From: an uncultured Gilliamella sp.
GTDB taxonomy: Bacteria > Pseudomonadota > Gammaproteobacteria > Enterobacterales > Enterobacteriaceae
DNA: 18,591 bases
Reading direction: 5' to 3'
NCBI GenBank assembly: GCA_945291235.1
Contig: CALYQY010000043.1
Coordinates: 1 to 18,591, forward strand
Shown: positions 1 to 8,551 of the stretch, one piece after another
How the letters are laid out: each line of letters starts with the position of its first letter
Numbering within the stretch: the first letter of the stretch is position 1
Program-made: the position numbers and the translations under genes
Notes under the pieces: generated by a model
Seen by the model: only the letters and a program-made list of their open reading frames with translations
Told to the model about the DNA's origin: nothing
Database searches by the model: none

Positions 1-407
1 ACATTTACATACAATTGTATTACATAAAAGATAAAAATTCATCAATTTATTTTTTATAAAAAAATAATTAAGATTGATAATCAATTCAAGGCATTAATTA
101 ATTTTTAATCAGTTATGAGATGAAGAGTGAATTGAAATTTTTTTGTTAAAACAGTATGAATTATCTTAGAATTGTTTTTATATTTTATTCTTGTGTCTCT
201 ACTCCCCTTTATATTGTAAAATTTAATTTAAAAAAACTGAGTATTGACTCTTATTATAGTCAATTAAAACACTTTTTTTGACCAATCAAATAACATTAAT
301 GAAATAGCGTTAATGGAGTCGATAAAAAAGCGTGTGGTAAAAATCAATGCATATAAAAAAAGGTGATGTTACTCACCTCTTTTTTATATTGAAATAACCT
401 TTATAAA
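1..407. other. AT-rich intergenic gap downstream of pta
   Basis: I see no convincing gene in this very AT-rich stretch; stops are frequent in all frames. It holds the pta terminator at its right end (353-386). It also holds a short inverted repeat, ATTGACT (243-249) and AGTCAAT (258-264), followed by a T-run near 273-279. That repeat could be a weak terminator for a gene entering from the left, or an operator; the sequence does not decide. Confidence 0.5.
353..386 (-). terminator. Rho-independent terminator of ackA-pta
   Basis: The stem AGGTGA (361-366) pairs with TCACCT (373-378) around a 6-nt loop. It is flanked by an A-run (354-361) on the left and a T-run (380-385) on the right. On the minus strand the hairpin is followed by seven U residues, which suits termination of the ackA-pta transcript. 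The flanking A/T runs make it potentially bidirectional. Confidence 0.75.
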
Positions 408-2558
408 TTAGTTATTTGCATTTTGTTCTTGCGCTGATTGGATCGCCGTTAATGCAATGGTATAAACAATATCATCCACTAATGCACCACGAGACAAGTC
501 ATTAACTGGTTTACGCATACCTTGAAGCATAGGACCAATTGAAACAAGATCAGCAGAACGTTGTACGGCTTTATAAGTCGTGTTACCCGTATTAAGATCA
601 GGGAAGATGAATACGGTTGCTTTACCTGCAACTTGAGAATTAGGTGCTTTCGATTTAGCCACATCAGGCATGACAGCAGCATCATACTGTAAAGGCCCGT
701 CGATCATGAGATCTGGACGTTTTTCTTGAGCAATTCGAGTTGCTTCTTTTACTTTTTCAACATCAGCACCTTGACCTGAACTACCGGTTGAATAAGAGAT
801 CATTGCAACTCTTGGTTCAATACCAAAGGCAATAGCAGTATCAGCAGATTGAATCGCAATTTCAGCCAGTTCTTGCGCATTCGGATCTGGATTAATTGCA
901 CAGTCACCGTAAATGTATACTTGGTCAGGCATTAACATAAAGAATACTGAGGAAACTAAAGAACTACCCGGTGCCGTTTTAATTAATTGCAATGGTGGGC
1001 GAATTGTATTTGCCGTGGTATGCACTGCACCAGACACTAAACCGTCAACTTCGTTTGCTTCAAGCATCATGGTTCCAAGTACAACGTTATCAGCCAATTG
1101 TTCTCGCGCAATCACTTCGGTCATGCCTTTGTTTTTACGTAACTCAACTAAACGCGGTACATATTTTTCACGAATATTTTCAGGATCGACGATTTCAACG
1201 CCTTCACCCAATGTCACTCCTTGTGAAGCAGCAACTTTACGCACATCATCTGGATTACCAATTAACACACATTTTGCAATTCCACGCTCTGCACAAATAG
1301 CGGCTGCTTTAACTGTTCTTGGTTCATCACCTTCAGGTAATACCACCACTTTTTTCGCATTCCGTGCAAGTTCAGTTAATTGATAACGGAATGCAGGAGG
1401 AGATAAGCGACGAACAGAATTCACTACTTGGTTTAGCGACTTGATCCAATTGCTATCAATATGGTCAGCAACAAAGTTTTGCGTGTTTTCCATGCGCTCT
1501 TTATCATCAACAGGAATTTCTAAATTAAACTGTTGTAAACAGATTGAAGTTTGGAATGTATTGGTTTTTACCGTAAATACCGGTAAACCTGTATCAAATG
1601 CAGGTTGACATAATTTATAGATTTTTTCATCTATATCATAACCACCTGTTAATAATACCCCTCCAATTGCCACACCATTCATTGCGGCTAAACTGATTGC
1701 AACTAAAACATCAACACGGTCAGCTGATGTGACAAGTAATGCATTTGGTTGTAAATGATTAACAATATTTGGCACACTGCGAGAACAAAATGAGATGTGT
1801 TTTATACGGCGGTTTTTGATCTCACCTTCATTAATGATTTTTGCATCAAAATGTTTGGCAATATCAATTGCACGACATGCACTTAAATCCATATTCCAAG
1901 GAATGCAGCCAAGTACCGGTAAAGGACTGTGCGCATTTAAATCGTCGATTGTGATTTTTTTATCATCAAATTTTGGTGTATGATAAATTTCTGCCACATC
2001 TGGACGTGCAAGGCTTTGTTCTTCAACGGGGGCATTCACTTTATTGACAATAACACCTACGATTTTTTCATTTTTAATACCGCCAAAATTAGAACGTGCA
2101 ATTTCGATTCGTTCTTTTAATTGTTCTGGAGTATCTTTACCCATATTAACAACAAAAATAATCTCAGCACCTAATGTTTTAGCAATATTATTATTTAGTT
2201 CGTTAGCAAAAGGATAATCACTGGTAGGCACAATACCTTCAACTAAAACAACATCGGCCCCTTTGGTATTTTCAGCATATAACGCGACAATTTCTTCCAT
2301 TAACACATCTTGTTGATTTAAACCTAATAGATTTTCTACATGGCTCATTTTTAGTGGTTTTAATGCTGGTATAGATGTGTTGCTGCTTACTAAAGTGGTG
2401 GTGTTATCGGGCGCATCCCCACCTGCTCTTGGTTGAGCAACAGGTTTGAATACATTTAAGTTAATTCCTTGACGCTCCATTGCTCGAATAACACCAAGAC
2501 TCACACCTGTTAACCCGACGTTTGTTCCGGTTGGGATTAGCATAATAGTACGAGACAT
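408..2558 (-). CDS. pta: Phosphate acetyltransferase Pta (long form)
   Basis: Converts acetyl-CoA and phosphate to acetyl phosphate and CoA; with AckA it forms the cytosolic acetate overflow pathway and sets the acetyl-phosphate pool. The 716-residue product matches the long enterobacterial form (about 714). It has an N-terminal P-loop-like NTPase/dethiobiotin-synthetase-like domain with PTGTNVGLT at residues 9-17, a middle DRTGG-type domain (about 220-335), and the C-terminal catalytic PTA_PTB domain (about 385-710). The catalytic domain shows the conserved [19 protein letters not shown] and FPDLNTGNT segments. A frame-continuous TTG lies at 2564, but the ATG at 2558 has GAGG nine bases upstream and gives the family N-terminus [11 protein letters not shown], so it is preferred. 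The gene lies 69 bp downstream of ackA on the same strand, separated by a hairpin, and ends in a strong terminator. No disruption is seen. Confidence 0.97.
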   Translation of the reverse strand: MSRTIMLIPTGTNVGLTGVSLGVIRAMERQGINLNVFKPVAQPRAGGDAPDNTTTLVSSNTSIPALKPLKMSHVENLLGLNQQDVLMEEIVALYAENTKGADVVLVEGIVPTSDYPFANELNNNIAKTLGAEIIFVVNMGKDTPEQLKERIEIARSNFGGIKNEKIVGVIVNKVNAPVEEQSLARPDVAEIYHTPKFDDKKITIDDLNAHSPLPVLGCIPWNMDLSACRAIDIAKHFDAKIINEGEIKNRRIKHISFCSRSVPNIVNHLQPNALLVTSADRVDVLVAISLAAMNGVAIGGVLLTGGYDIDEKIYKLCQPAFDTGLPVFTVKTNTFQTSICLQQFNLEIPVDDKERMENTQNFVADHIDSNWIKSLNQVVNSVRRLSPPAFRYQLTELARNAKKVVVLPEGDEPRTVKAAAICAERGIAKCVLIGNPDDVRKVAASQGVTLGEGVEIVDPENIREKYVPRLVELRKNKGMTEVIAREQLADNVVLGTMMLEANEVDGLVSGAVHTTANTIRPPLQLIKTAPGSSLVSSVFFMLMPDQVYIYGDCAINPDPNAQELAEIAIQSADTAIAFGIEPRVAMISYSTGSSGQGADVEKVKEATRIAQEKRPDLMIDGPLQYDAAVMPDVAKSKAPNSQVAGKATVFIFPDLNTGNTTYKAVQRSADLVSIGPMLQGMRKPVNDLSRGALVDDIVYTIALTAIQSAQEQNANN

Positions 2559-2589
2559 AATCAATTTCCTCTTAATTCTTTATTAAATA

Positions 2590-2620
2590 TAAAAACAAAC
2601 CGCCATAAAGGCGGTTTTAT
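2590..2620 (-). terminator. Hairpin between ackA and pta (partial terminator)
   Basis: A perfect 8-bp stem, AAACCGCC (2597-2604) with GGCGGTTT (2610-2617), closes a 5-nt ATAAA loop. On the minus strand it is followed by a U-rich run broken by one G. It looks like an intrinsic terminator, yet pta follows 32 bases later, so it probably attenuates read-through from ackA into pta or stabilises the ackA 3' end. Confidence 0.65.
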
Positions 2621-2627
2621 TTGTCTT

Positions 2628-3833
2628 TTAAGCAGTTAGACGCGCAGCATCTTGAGCAATGACGAGTTCTTCATTTGTAGGAATAACCATTGCAATTGCT
2701 GAACCATCTTTAGTGATTGTGCCGCCTTTACCAAAACGAGCAGCTAAATTGCGTTCTTGGTCAAGTTCAAATCCTAAAATTGATAATTTTTGAAGCGCCA
2801 TACGACGAACTTCTTCTGCATTTTCACCGATACCACCTGTAAAGATAATCGCATCTAAACGACCATCTAATAACATTGCATATCCACCAATGTATTTGAC
2901 TAAACGATGTACAAATACATCTAAGGCATTTTTCGCATTTTCATCAGTGTCATAGTGATCTGTCACATAACGGCAATCGCTACTTACACCAGTTAAACCT
3001 AATAAACCTGATTTTTTATTTAACAAGTTATTGATATCAGCAACAGACATTTTTAAGTTGTCGTGTAAGAAGAACATAATTGCAGGGTCGATATCACCAC
3101 TACGAGTCCCCATGACTAAACCTTCTAACGGAGTTAACCCCATTGAGGTTTCAACACATTTACCATTTTTAACTGCTGTGATTGACGCACCGTTACCTAA
3201 GTGACAAGTGATCACATTGGTTTGATCAACTGGTTTATTTAATAATTTTGCCGCTTCACGGCTAACATAGTAATGACTTGTACCATGAGCACCGTAACGG
3301 CGAACACCATGTTTAGTATATAATTCGTTAGGAATTGCATATAAATAAGCTTCTTTTGGCATGGTTGTATGGAATGCCGTATCAAATACAGCCACATTTT
3401 TATTTTTTAAATGAGGAAATGCTGCAAATGCTTCACGAATACCAATTAAATGCGCTGGATTATGTAATGGTGCAAATGCCGCTGCTTCTTCAATTCCTTT
3501 TAGAACAGAATCATCAATTACAACTGATTGCGTGTATTTTTCGCCACCGTGAACGATTCGATGCCCAATAGATTTAATACTATCTAATAATTCTGGTTTT
3601 TGTGGGAAGATGCTATTAACAATAAATTTAATTGCTTCGCTATGTGCAGCTCCTGCGCCTAAAGATGCTTCGTTTTTACTTCCATCAAGTTTCCACTTAA
3701 TGCGTGCATCAGGAAGATTAAAACATTCAGCTAACCCAGATAAAAATTCATCGCCATTTTCAGGATTGATAATAGCAAATTTTAAAGATGAGCTTCCGCA
3801 ATTTAGAACAAGAACATTGTTACTTGACGACAT
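2628..3833 (-). CDS. ackA: Acetate kinase AckA
   Basis: Transfers phosphate from acetyl phosphate to ADP, giving acetate and ATP; cytosolic and reversible, the second step after Pta. The 401-residue product is the usual length and is collinear with E. coli AckA. Visible signatures are [10 protein letters not shown] (residues 10-19, the N-terminal ASKHA phosphate loop with N11), GHRIVHGG (R92), the catalytic Asp in FDTAFH (D151), YGAHGTSH (H183), TRSGDIDP (R244) and GGIGENA near the C-terminus. The open frame extends 14 codons further upstream. The ATG at 3833 has AGGA at the right distance and gives the family start [13 protein letters not shown], so the upstream part is treated as leader. 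It is first in an ackA-pta unit and divergent from yfbV. Confidence 0.97.
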   Translation of the reverse strand: MSSSNNVLVLNCGSSSLKFAIINPENGDEFLSGLAECFNLPDARIKWKLDGSKNEASLGAGAAHSEAIKFIVNSIFPQKPELLDSIKSIGHRIVHGGEKYTQSVVIDDSVLKGIEEAAAFAPLHNPAHLIGIREAFAAFPHLKNKNVAVFDTAFHTTMPKEAYLYAIPNELYTKHGVRRYGAHGTSHYYVSREAAKLLNKPVDQTNVITCHLGNGASITAVKNGKCVETSMGLTPLEGLVMGTRSGDIDPAIMFFLHDNLKMSVADINNLLNKKSGLLGLTGVSSDCRYVTDHYDTDENAKNALDVFVHRLVKYIGGYAMLLDGRLDAIIFTGGIGENAEEVRRMALQKLSILGFELDQERNLAARFGKGGTITKDGSAIAMVIPTNEELVIAQDAARLTA

Positions 3834-3865
3834 AGTAATTCCTATAAATTGAATAAAAAGATATA

Positions 3866-3883
3866 TACCAATCAAAATTGGTA
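3866..3883 (-). promoter_or_regulatory. Leader hairpin or operator upstream of ackA
   Basis: A perfect inverted repeat, TACCAAT (3866-3872) with ATTGGTA (3877-3883), lies 33 bp upstream of the ackA start codon in the ackA-yfbV divergent gap. On the minus strand it is followed by a U-rich stretch, so an RNA hairpin in the ackA leader is possible; a protein-binding palindrome is equally possible. No named regulator can be assigned. Confidence 0.3.
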
Positions 3884-4026
3884 ACTCTACACATGATTTA
3901 ATAATCGATGTGAATATACAAGGTGACTTCTGATATTCTGCATTTTAAGATAAAATAAAGAAAGCCCCTAATTGGATGGCACTATTTTAAGACAATAATA
4001 GGTGAATGTCGAGGAATCACAAATTT

Positions 4027-4482
4027 ATGAATTTAGTTAAGGCATTTAAGACTGGTCAACGATATATGGAACTTTGTCCAAAAGATAAAGCACTTTCGTA
4101 TTCATTTCCCGAATTAAAAATCATAAACCACATAAAAACCGCGAAGAAGTATTTACCCCCAATAATTATTGCGTTAGCTGTTTGGCAATATTATATGCCA
4201 GCACAATTAGCGGTGACGATTATCGCAATCTTGTTTGCGTTAAGTTTACCTGTTCAGGGTATCTATTGGTTAGGCAAGCGTTCACAATCTCCGTTACCAC
4301 TCAATTTAGTCGATTGCTATAATCATATTCAATCAAAACTAATTGAAAAAAAAATTTTGGTAGAAAATAAAGAAACGAACGAAAAATTAACCTTCGAATC
4401 ATTTATGAAGCTGATAACTTTATCAAAAAAGCATTTTGGCAATTACTTTGCTCAAGATGATAGTTCAGAAACTCATTATTAA
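4027..4482 (+). CDS. yfbV: YfbV-like inner membrane protein (UPF0208/DUF412)
   Basis: A small inner-membrane protein whose biochemical role is not established. The 151 residues align along most of E. coli YfbV, with the conserved core around two membrane segments (about residues 43-58 and 62-84) and the diagnostic FALSLPVQGIYWLGKRS-type stretch (70-86) followed by SPLPL. The basic N-terminal part and longer C-terminal part should face the cytoplasm. An upstream ATG at 4006 is in frame, but its Shine-Dalgarno sequence is too close. The ATG at 4027 has GAGGAA at a good distance. As in enterics it is divergent from ackA. It is followed 11 bp later by priC, so the two are probably co-transcribed. 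Confidence 0.85.
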   Translation: MNLVKAFKTGQRYMELCPKDKALSYSFPELKIINHIKTAKKYLPPIIIALAVWQYYMPAQLAVTIIAILFALSLPVQGIYWLGKRSQSPLPLNLVDCYNHIQSKLIEKKILVENKETNEKLTFESFMKLITLSKKHFGNYFAQDDSSETHY

Positions 4483-4493
4483 GATCAAAATAA

Positions 4494-5006
4494 ATGCAGA
4501 AACGGCTGGCATCACTAAAAAAACAAATTGATATACTTGAACAACAAGTCAATATATCTGAACAACAAAATTATCAAGAACACTATTTTGATGAACACTT
4601 ATTTAATACTACCAAAATCAATACGGATAACGCTTTTTATTTAGAAAAAATCAAACAAACTTTTCAAGCTTTAGTCAATAATGTGATGAATCAAAAAGAT
4701 GAACAAATTGTCTATTTGTCTGAAATGTTAGTTAATCAAATCACCGCCCTCACCCGTGAATTAGCGACGCATCAACTTCGTAAAAAAGAAGAATCTAAAC
4801 TTTCAATTCAAGAAACACTCTCTGAAAAACATTGTCGCCATTTAGATTATTTGCGTCGATTGCAAGAAATGAAATATGAGTTATTACTTTCTGCTGAGTC
4901 AATCGATCCAATCAAGATTGCAACACTGGATAATCGTATTTATCGGTGTGAACAAGCGATCAAAAACATTGAACAGGAATTAGATACGGAAAGCGGGATT
5001 TATTAA
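4494..5006 (+). CDS. priC: Primosomal replication protein N'' (PriC)
   Basis: In E. coli PriC helps reload DnaB helicase at stalled or abandoned replication forks and interacts with SSB. The 170-residue product is the family length and almost entirely helical and charged, with no membrane segment. Recognisable family positions are the FDEHLF motif (32-37; E. coli has FDRHLF), the HLDYLRRLQEMK stretch (about 116-127) and the C-terminal RCEQAIKNIEQEL helix. The call rests on this pattern, since PriC diverges quickly. The Shine-Dalgarno sequence before the ATG is weak, consistent with coupling to yfbV 11 bp upstream. In E. coli priC lies near apt-dnaX; here it has moved beside yfbV. Confidence 0.8.
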   Translation: MQKRLASLKKQIDILEQQVNISEQQNYQEHYFDEHLFNTTKINTDNAFYLEKIKQTFQALVNNVMNQKDEQIVYLSEMLVNQITALTRELATHQLRKKEESKLSIQETLSEKHCRHLDYLRRLQEMKYELLLSAESIDPIKIATLDNRIYRCEQAIKNIEQELDTESGIY

Positions 5007-5066
5007 AAAATGCCAATGCACACGGAATGAATATTGTTGACTTCGATGAACTTTTTAAATAATCGC

Positions 5067-5086
5067 TAAATCAACGTCTTGATTTA
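5067..5086 (+). terminator. Possible weak terminator after priC
   Basis: An 8-bp perfect stem, TAAATCAA (5067-5074) with TTGATTTA (5079-5086), closes a CGTC loop 60 bp after the priC stop. It is AT-rich and lacks a clear U-run, so termination would be weak. Confidence 0.35.
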
Positions 5087-5128
5087 TTGCATTAGTCCTT
5101 TGATCAAAGATATAGCTAAAATGCATAA

Positions 5129-5137
5129 TGTTATAAT
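5129..5137 (+). promoter_or_regulatory. Candidate extended -10 promoter for cysK
   Basis: TGTTATAAT fits an extended -10 element (TG-N-TATAAT) about 105 bases before the cysK ATG. No good -35 hexamer lies 16-18 bases upstream, which is acceptable for an extended -10 or activator-dependent promoter. A second TATAAT at 5170-5175 is an alternative. A CysB site cannot be recognised by eye. Confidence 0.3.
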
Positions 5138-5241
5138 GAATAATTAGTATCATCTTTTTGAGTTCTATTTATAATATTAGCTATGATTAGCGATAATGTT
5201 CCAATGCTATCCCTTTCTAATATTTTAATAAGGATTTATTC

Positions 5242-6207
5242 ATGGGTAAGATATTTGATGATAATTCTCAAACTATTGGTTATACACCTCTTGTTCGTTT
5301 AAAGCATTTTGGTCATGGTAATATTTTAGCTAAAGTGGAGTCACGCAATCCCAGTTTTAGTGTTAAATGTCGTATAGCTTCAAATATGATTTGGGATGCG
5401 GAGAAGCGTGGTTTATTAACGCCGGATGTTGAATTGATTGAACCCACCAGCGGTAACACAGGTATCGCATTAGCAGCCGTTGCTGCAGCGCGTGGTTATA
5501 AATTAACGTTAACCATGCCTGAAAGCATGAGCATTGAGCGACGAAAATTGTTGAAAGCATTAGGTGCAAATTTAGTTCTAACAGAAGCGTCAAAAGGAAT
5601 GAAAGGCGCCATTGAAAAGGCTGAGGAAATGGTAGCAAGTAATCCCAAACGTAATATTATGCTACAACAATTTAGCAATCCAGCCAATCCCGAAATTCAT
5701 GAAAAAACAACCGGGCCTGAAATTTGGCTTGATACTGATGGAAAGATAGATATTTTTGTCGCAGGGGTAGGAACAGGCGGAACATTTACAGGCGTAACAC
5801 GTTACATTAAAAATACCCAAGGTCGAAATATTACAGCGGTTGCGGTCGAACCAAGCCAGTCACCTGTAATCACTCAAGCACTTGCTGGCGAACCGCTTAA
5901 ACCAGGGCCACATAAAATTCAAGGTATTGGAGCGGGTTTTATTCCGGCTAATTTGGATTTGAGTTTAATTGATTTAGTGGAAAAAGTATCGAATGAAGAA
6001 GCGATCGAAACTGCGCGCATTTTAATGGAAAAGGAGGGAATTTTGGCGGGAATCTCTTCAGGAGCAGCAGTTTTTGCCGCTGATAGATTGGCTAACTTAC
6101 CGGAGAATAGCAATAAAACCATTGTGGTAATATTACCTTCATCGGGTGAACGTTATTTAAGTACTGACTTATTTAGCGGGATTTTTACCGAAAAAGAATT
6201 AGGATGA
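5242..6207 (+). CDS. cysK: O-acetylserine sulfhydrylase A (cysteine synthase) CysK
   Basis: PLP enzyme making L-cysteine from O-acetyl-L-serine and sulfide in the cytosol. The 321-residue product is nearly collinear with E. coli CysK (323). Visible features are the PLP lysine in PSFSVKCR (K42), the substrate loop TSGNTG (69-74), the phosphate-binding [10 protein letters not shown] loop (about 176-185), and the C-terminal [10 protein letters not shown] and [10 protein letters not shown] motifs. Residues around SFSVKCR match the CysK type rather than CysM. The ATG has AAGGA eight bases upstream. It stands alone, convergent with ruvB, with a palindromic terminator between them. Confidence 0.97.
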   Translation: MGKIFDDNSQTIGYTPLVRLKHFGHGNILAKVESRNPSFSVKCRIASNMIWDAEKRGLLTPDVELIEPTSGNTGIALAAVAAARGYKLTLTMPESMSIERRKLLKALGANLVLTEASKGMKGAIEKAEEMVASNPKRNIMLQQFSNPANPEIHEKTTGPEIWLDTDGKIDIFVAGVGTGGTFTGVTRYIKNTQGRNITAVAVEPSQSPVITQALAGEPLKPGPHKIQGIGAGFIPANLDLSLIDLVEKVSNEEAIETARILMEKEGILAGISSGAAVFAADRLANLPENSNKTIVVILPSSGERYLSTDLFSGIFTEKELG

Positions 6208-6210
6208 CTT

Positions 6211-6245
6211 AAAATAAAAGATACCGTCAATTGACGGTATTTAAT
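6211..6245. terminator. Bidirectional terminator between cysK and ruvB
   Basis: ATACCGTCAA (6221-6230) followed directly by TTGACGGTAT (6231-6240) is a 20-bp perfect palindrome that folds into a hairpin. It is preceded by AAAATAAAA, giving a U-rich tail for the minus-strand ruvAB transcript. On the plus strand only a short T-run follows. The position between convergent stop codons suits shared use. Confidence 0.7.
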
Positions 6246-6291
6246 CCACTTAATTTAGAGATCTATTAATAATTTAAACTGATTAAAATCG

Positions 6292-7293
6292 TTATTCGTG
6301 AATAATGCCAAAATGCCGATAAGCATGCGGTGTTGCAATTCTGCCCCTTGGTGTTCTTTGAATATAACCTTGTTGAATTAAAAAAGGCTCAAGCACATCT
6401 TCAATCGTTTCTCGCTCTTCGCCAATTGCAGCAGCAATATTATCTAAACCAACCGGACCACCCATAAATTTTTCAATAATAGCTAGCAGTAATTTACGAT
6501 CCATATAATCAAAGCCTTCATTATCGACATCGAGCATATCGAGTGCTTGGGTTGCTATTTTCTCATCGATGATACCTTTTGATTTTACATCAGCATAATC
6601 TCTGACTCGACGTAACAAACGGTTAGCTATTCGAGGGGTACCCCGTGAACGTTTGGCAATTAAATGAGCCCCTTCACAAGATAAATCCATACCCAAAAAT
6701 TTGGCACTTCGACTAACGATATATTCCAGATCTTCAACACGATAAAATTCAAGGCGTTGTACGATTCCAAAGCGATCACGTAATGGCGATGTTAATGAAC
6801 CAGCTTTTGTTGTCGCACCAATAAGGGTAAAAGGTGGTAGATCGATTTTAATTGAACGCGCAGCAGGGCCTTCACCTATCATAATGTCTAGTTGATAATC
6901 TTCCATTGCCGGATATAAGATTTCTTCAACGACTGGCGATAATCGATGAATTTCATCGATAAAAAGGACATCATTAGGCTCTAAATTAGTTAACATGGCA
7001 GCAAGATCACCCGCTTTTTCTAAAACTGGACCAGAGGTAGTGCGCAAATTAACACTCATCTCATTAGCAACAATATTTGCTAAGGTTGTTTTACCCAGCC
7101 CAGGAGGGCCAAAGATAAGAACATGATCGAGTGCATCACTACGCTGTTTTGCGGCTTGAATAAAAATTTTCATTTGCTCACGCACATGAGGTTGCCCGAT
7201 ATATTCATCCAGATACTTGGGACGAATTGCACGATCTAGAGACTCTTCTTCTTTTTGAGCTTGTGGAGCTATTAAACGATCTGCTTCAATCAT
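6292..7293 (-). CDS. ruvB: Holliday junction branch migration ATPase RuvB
   Basis: Hexameric AAA+ motor that, loaded by RuvA, drives Holliday junction branch migration in recombination and fork repair. The 333-residue product is collinear with E. coli RuvB (336). Walker [10 protein letters not shown] is at 62-70, Walker B with DEIH at 113-116, and sensor/arginine-finger residues in SPLRDRFG (R172, R174). The C-terminal winged helix (about 262-333) contains the GGPVGLDN and QRTPRGR segments. The ATG at 7293 has AAGGT about nine bases upstream. It is 13 bp downstream of ruvA, so the two are co-transcribed. Confidence 0.98.
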   Translation of the reverse strand: MIEADRLIAPQAQKEEESLDRAIRPKYLDEYIGQPHVREQMKIFIQAAKQRSDALDHVLIFGPPGLGKTTLANIVANEMSVNLRTTSGPVLEKAGDLAAMLTNLEPNDVLFIDEIHRLSPVVEEILYPAMEDYQLDIMIGEGPAARSIKIDLPPFTLIGATTKAGSLTSPLRDRFGIVQRLEFYRVEDLEYIVSRSAKFLGMDLSCEGAHLIAKRSRGTPRIANRLLRRVRDYADVKSKGIIDEKIATQALDMLDVDNEGFDYMDRKLLLAIIEKFMGGPVGLDNIAAAIGEERETIEDVLEPFLIQQGYIQRTPRGRIATPHAYRHFGIIHE

Positions 7294-7306
7294 AATGCTT
7301 ACCTTT

Positions 7307-7915
7307 CTATAACGCTGATTTTAATGCTTCACGTATAAGCGTTTCACAATCCATTTCAGGCTTGATAACTTTACTGATTATACGGCTGGCCTCTTGTGGC
7401 TTATAGCCTAAAGCAATAAGGGCGGAAACAGCTTCACTTTCAATTTGATTTGAGGATTTTTTGATATTGCCAGTTTCAACAATGGTCATTGAGTCAGATA
7501 ATTCTTCACCAAAGCGTTTAACACGATCTTTCATTTCCACAATTAATCGTTCTGCCGTTTTAGTCCCCACGCCCGGTAATTTAACCAGCGTTTTGATTTC
7601 ACCTTGTTCAACCGCCACGATAAATTGTTGAGCCGACATTCCTGATAATATTGCCAATGCTAATTTTGGTCCAACGCCATTCACTTTGATCAGTTCACGA
7701 AACAATTCGCGTTCTTGTTCATGATTAAATCCATATAATAATTGGGCATCTTCACGAACAATCAGATGTGTTAAAACGATAACTTCTTGACCATTGTTGG
7801 GTAATTCATAAAAACAGGTCATGGGCATAAAAACATTGTAACCGACACCGCCCACATCAATAAGCACTTTGGGTGGCTGTTTTTCTATAATGATTCCGCG
7901 TAAACGACCTATCAC
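7307..7915 (-). CDS. ruvA: Holliday junction DNA-binding protein RuvA
   Basis: Tetrameric junction-binding protein that holds the Holliday junction open and square and loads RuvB. The 202 residues show the three RuvA domains. The N-terminal OB fold (1-62) includes the acidic pin residues E55 and D56 in REDAQLLYG. Two helix-hairpin-helix motifs follow (GVGPKLA about 80-86 and PGVGTKTAE about 114-122). The C-terminal RuvB-contact domain (about 155-202) has [10 protein letters not shown]. The start is GTG with AAGGA upstream; E. coli ruvA also uses GTG. ruvC, often just upstream in other gammaproteobacteria, is not here. Confidence 0.98.
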   Translation of the reverse strand: MIGRLRGIIIEKQPPKVLIDVGGVGYNVFMPMTCFYELPNNGQEVIVLTHLIVREDAQLLYGFNHEQERELFRELIKVNGVGPKLALAILSGMSAQQFIVAVEQGEIKTLVKLPGVGTKTAERLIVEMKDRVKRFGEELSDSMTIVETGNIKKSSNQIESEAVSALIALGYKPQEASRIISKVIKPEMDCETLIREALKSAL

Positions 7916-7980
7916 AATTAATCCTTAATATTGAGTGTTATCAGATTTATCAATGACATGTAACAATGAAAAAAGAATAA

Positions 7981-8011
7981 TTACTCAATCAAATACAGTA
8001 TTAATGAGTAA
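7981..8011. promoter_or_regulatory. Inverted repeat with LexA-like half-site upstream of ruvA
   Basis: TTACTCA (7981-7987) and TGAGTAA (8005-8011) form 7-bp inverted arms 66 bp upstream of the ruvA start, enclosing TACAGTA (7994-8000). TACAGTA looks like one half of a LexA box (consensus TACTG-N10-CAGTA). The opposite half is poor and the spacing is off by one. ruvAB is SOS-controlled in enterics, so an operator here is plausible but not shown. Confidence 0.22.
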
Positions 8012-8114
8012 AGTGTATGTTGTCATTGATATCGAGTGTATAAACTATTGTTGTTTAGTTTACCTGATGAAATTGAAATAATAAAGAAAAACTGTATAAA
8101 TAGACAGGCAATAA

Positions 8115-8147
8115 AAGGAAAAATTTTGCCGACCAATTCGGCAAAAT
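8115..8147 (-). terminator. Terminator after ybaB
   Basis: A 10-bp perfect stem, ATTTTGCCGA (8123-8132) with TCGGCAAAAT (8138-8147), has a 5-nt loop. On the minus strand it is followed by a U-rich tract. It lies 33 bp after the ybaB stop and ends the dnaX-ybaB unit, so recR does not follow in the same transcript. Confidence 0.8.
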
Positions 8148-8179
8148 AGTGAGTAGAAACAGATGATAATTTGCTTAAA

Positions 8180-8518
8180 TTAAAAAGGCATTTTGAAACC
8201 TGGTGGTAATTGCATTCCACCTGTAACTTGAGCCATACGCTCTTTTTGAGCTTCATCTAATCGGCGAGTTGCATCATTAAAAGCTGCTGCAATAAGATCT
8301 TCTAACATCTCTTTGTCATCTTCATTCAATAATGATGGATCTAACTCAACTCGTTTACAGTTATGAGCGCCATTAATGCAGACTTTAACAATACCTGCAC
8401 CCGACTCTCCTGTTACTTCTAATTTGGCGATTTCTTCTTGCGCTTGCTGCATTTTTGCTTGCATTTGCTGGGCTTGTTTCATTAAATTACCCAAACCGCC
8501 TTTTCCACCTGAAAACAT
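8180..8518 (-). CDS. ybaB: Nucleoid-associated protein YbaB/EbfC
   Basis: Small dimeric DNA-binding protein of the YbaB/EbfC family that coats nucleoid DNA. The 112 residues match E. coli YbaB (109) throughout. A Gly-rich and Gln/Met-rich N-terminus ([20 protein letters not shown], residues 1-20) leads into a helical segment, then the core with [10 protein letters not shown] and VKVCINGAH, and the invariant tail [12 protein letters not shown]. The ATG has GAGGAA upstream. It begins 33 bp after dnaX, and this pairing is conserved in many bacteria. The usual third gene, recR, is absent and a terminator follows directly. Confidence 0.96.
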   Translation of the reverse strand: MFSGGKGGLGNLMKQAQQMQAKMQQAQEEIAKLEVTGESGAGIVKVCINGAHNCKRVELDPSLLNEDDKEMLEDLIAAAFNDATRRLDEAQKERMAQVTGGMQLPPGFKMPF

Positions 8519-8551
8519 AATTATTCCTCGTTAAATATATTTAGTCCATAA

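Noticed and set aside
3884..3960. Possible FNR/ArcA-type site (TGATTTAATAATC) upstream of ackA
   Set aside because: The spacing and half-sites do not fit TTGAT-N4-ATCAA well enough in such AT-rich DNA. Anaerobic control is plausible from biology but not shown by the sequence.
5008..5061. Short open frame after priC reading NANAHGMNIVDFDELFK to a stop
   Set aside because: It has no start codon with a ribosome site, only about 15-29 codons depending on the upstream limit, and no family I recognise. It could be a gene remnant but cannot be supported.
8023..8256. 77-codon minus-strand open frame overlapping the end of ybaB and the following terminator
   Set aside because: It runs through the strong hairpin at 8123-8147 and overlaps ybaB in another frame. 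Its composition is that of AT-rich noncoding sequence.
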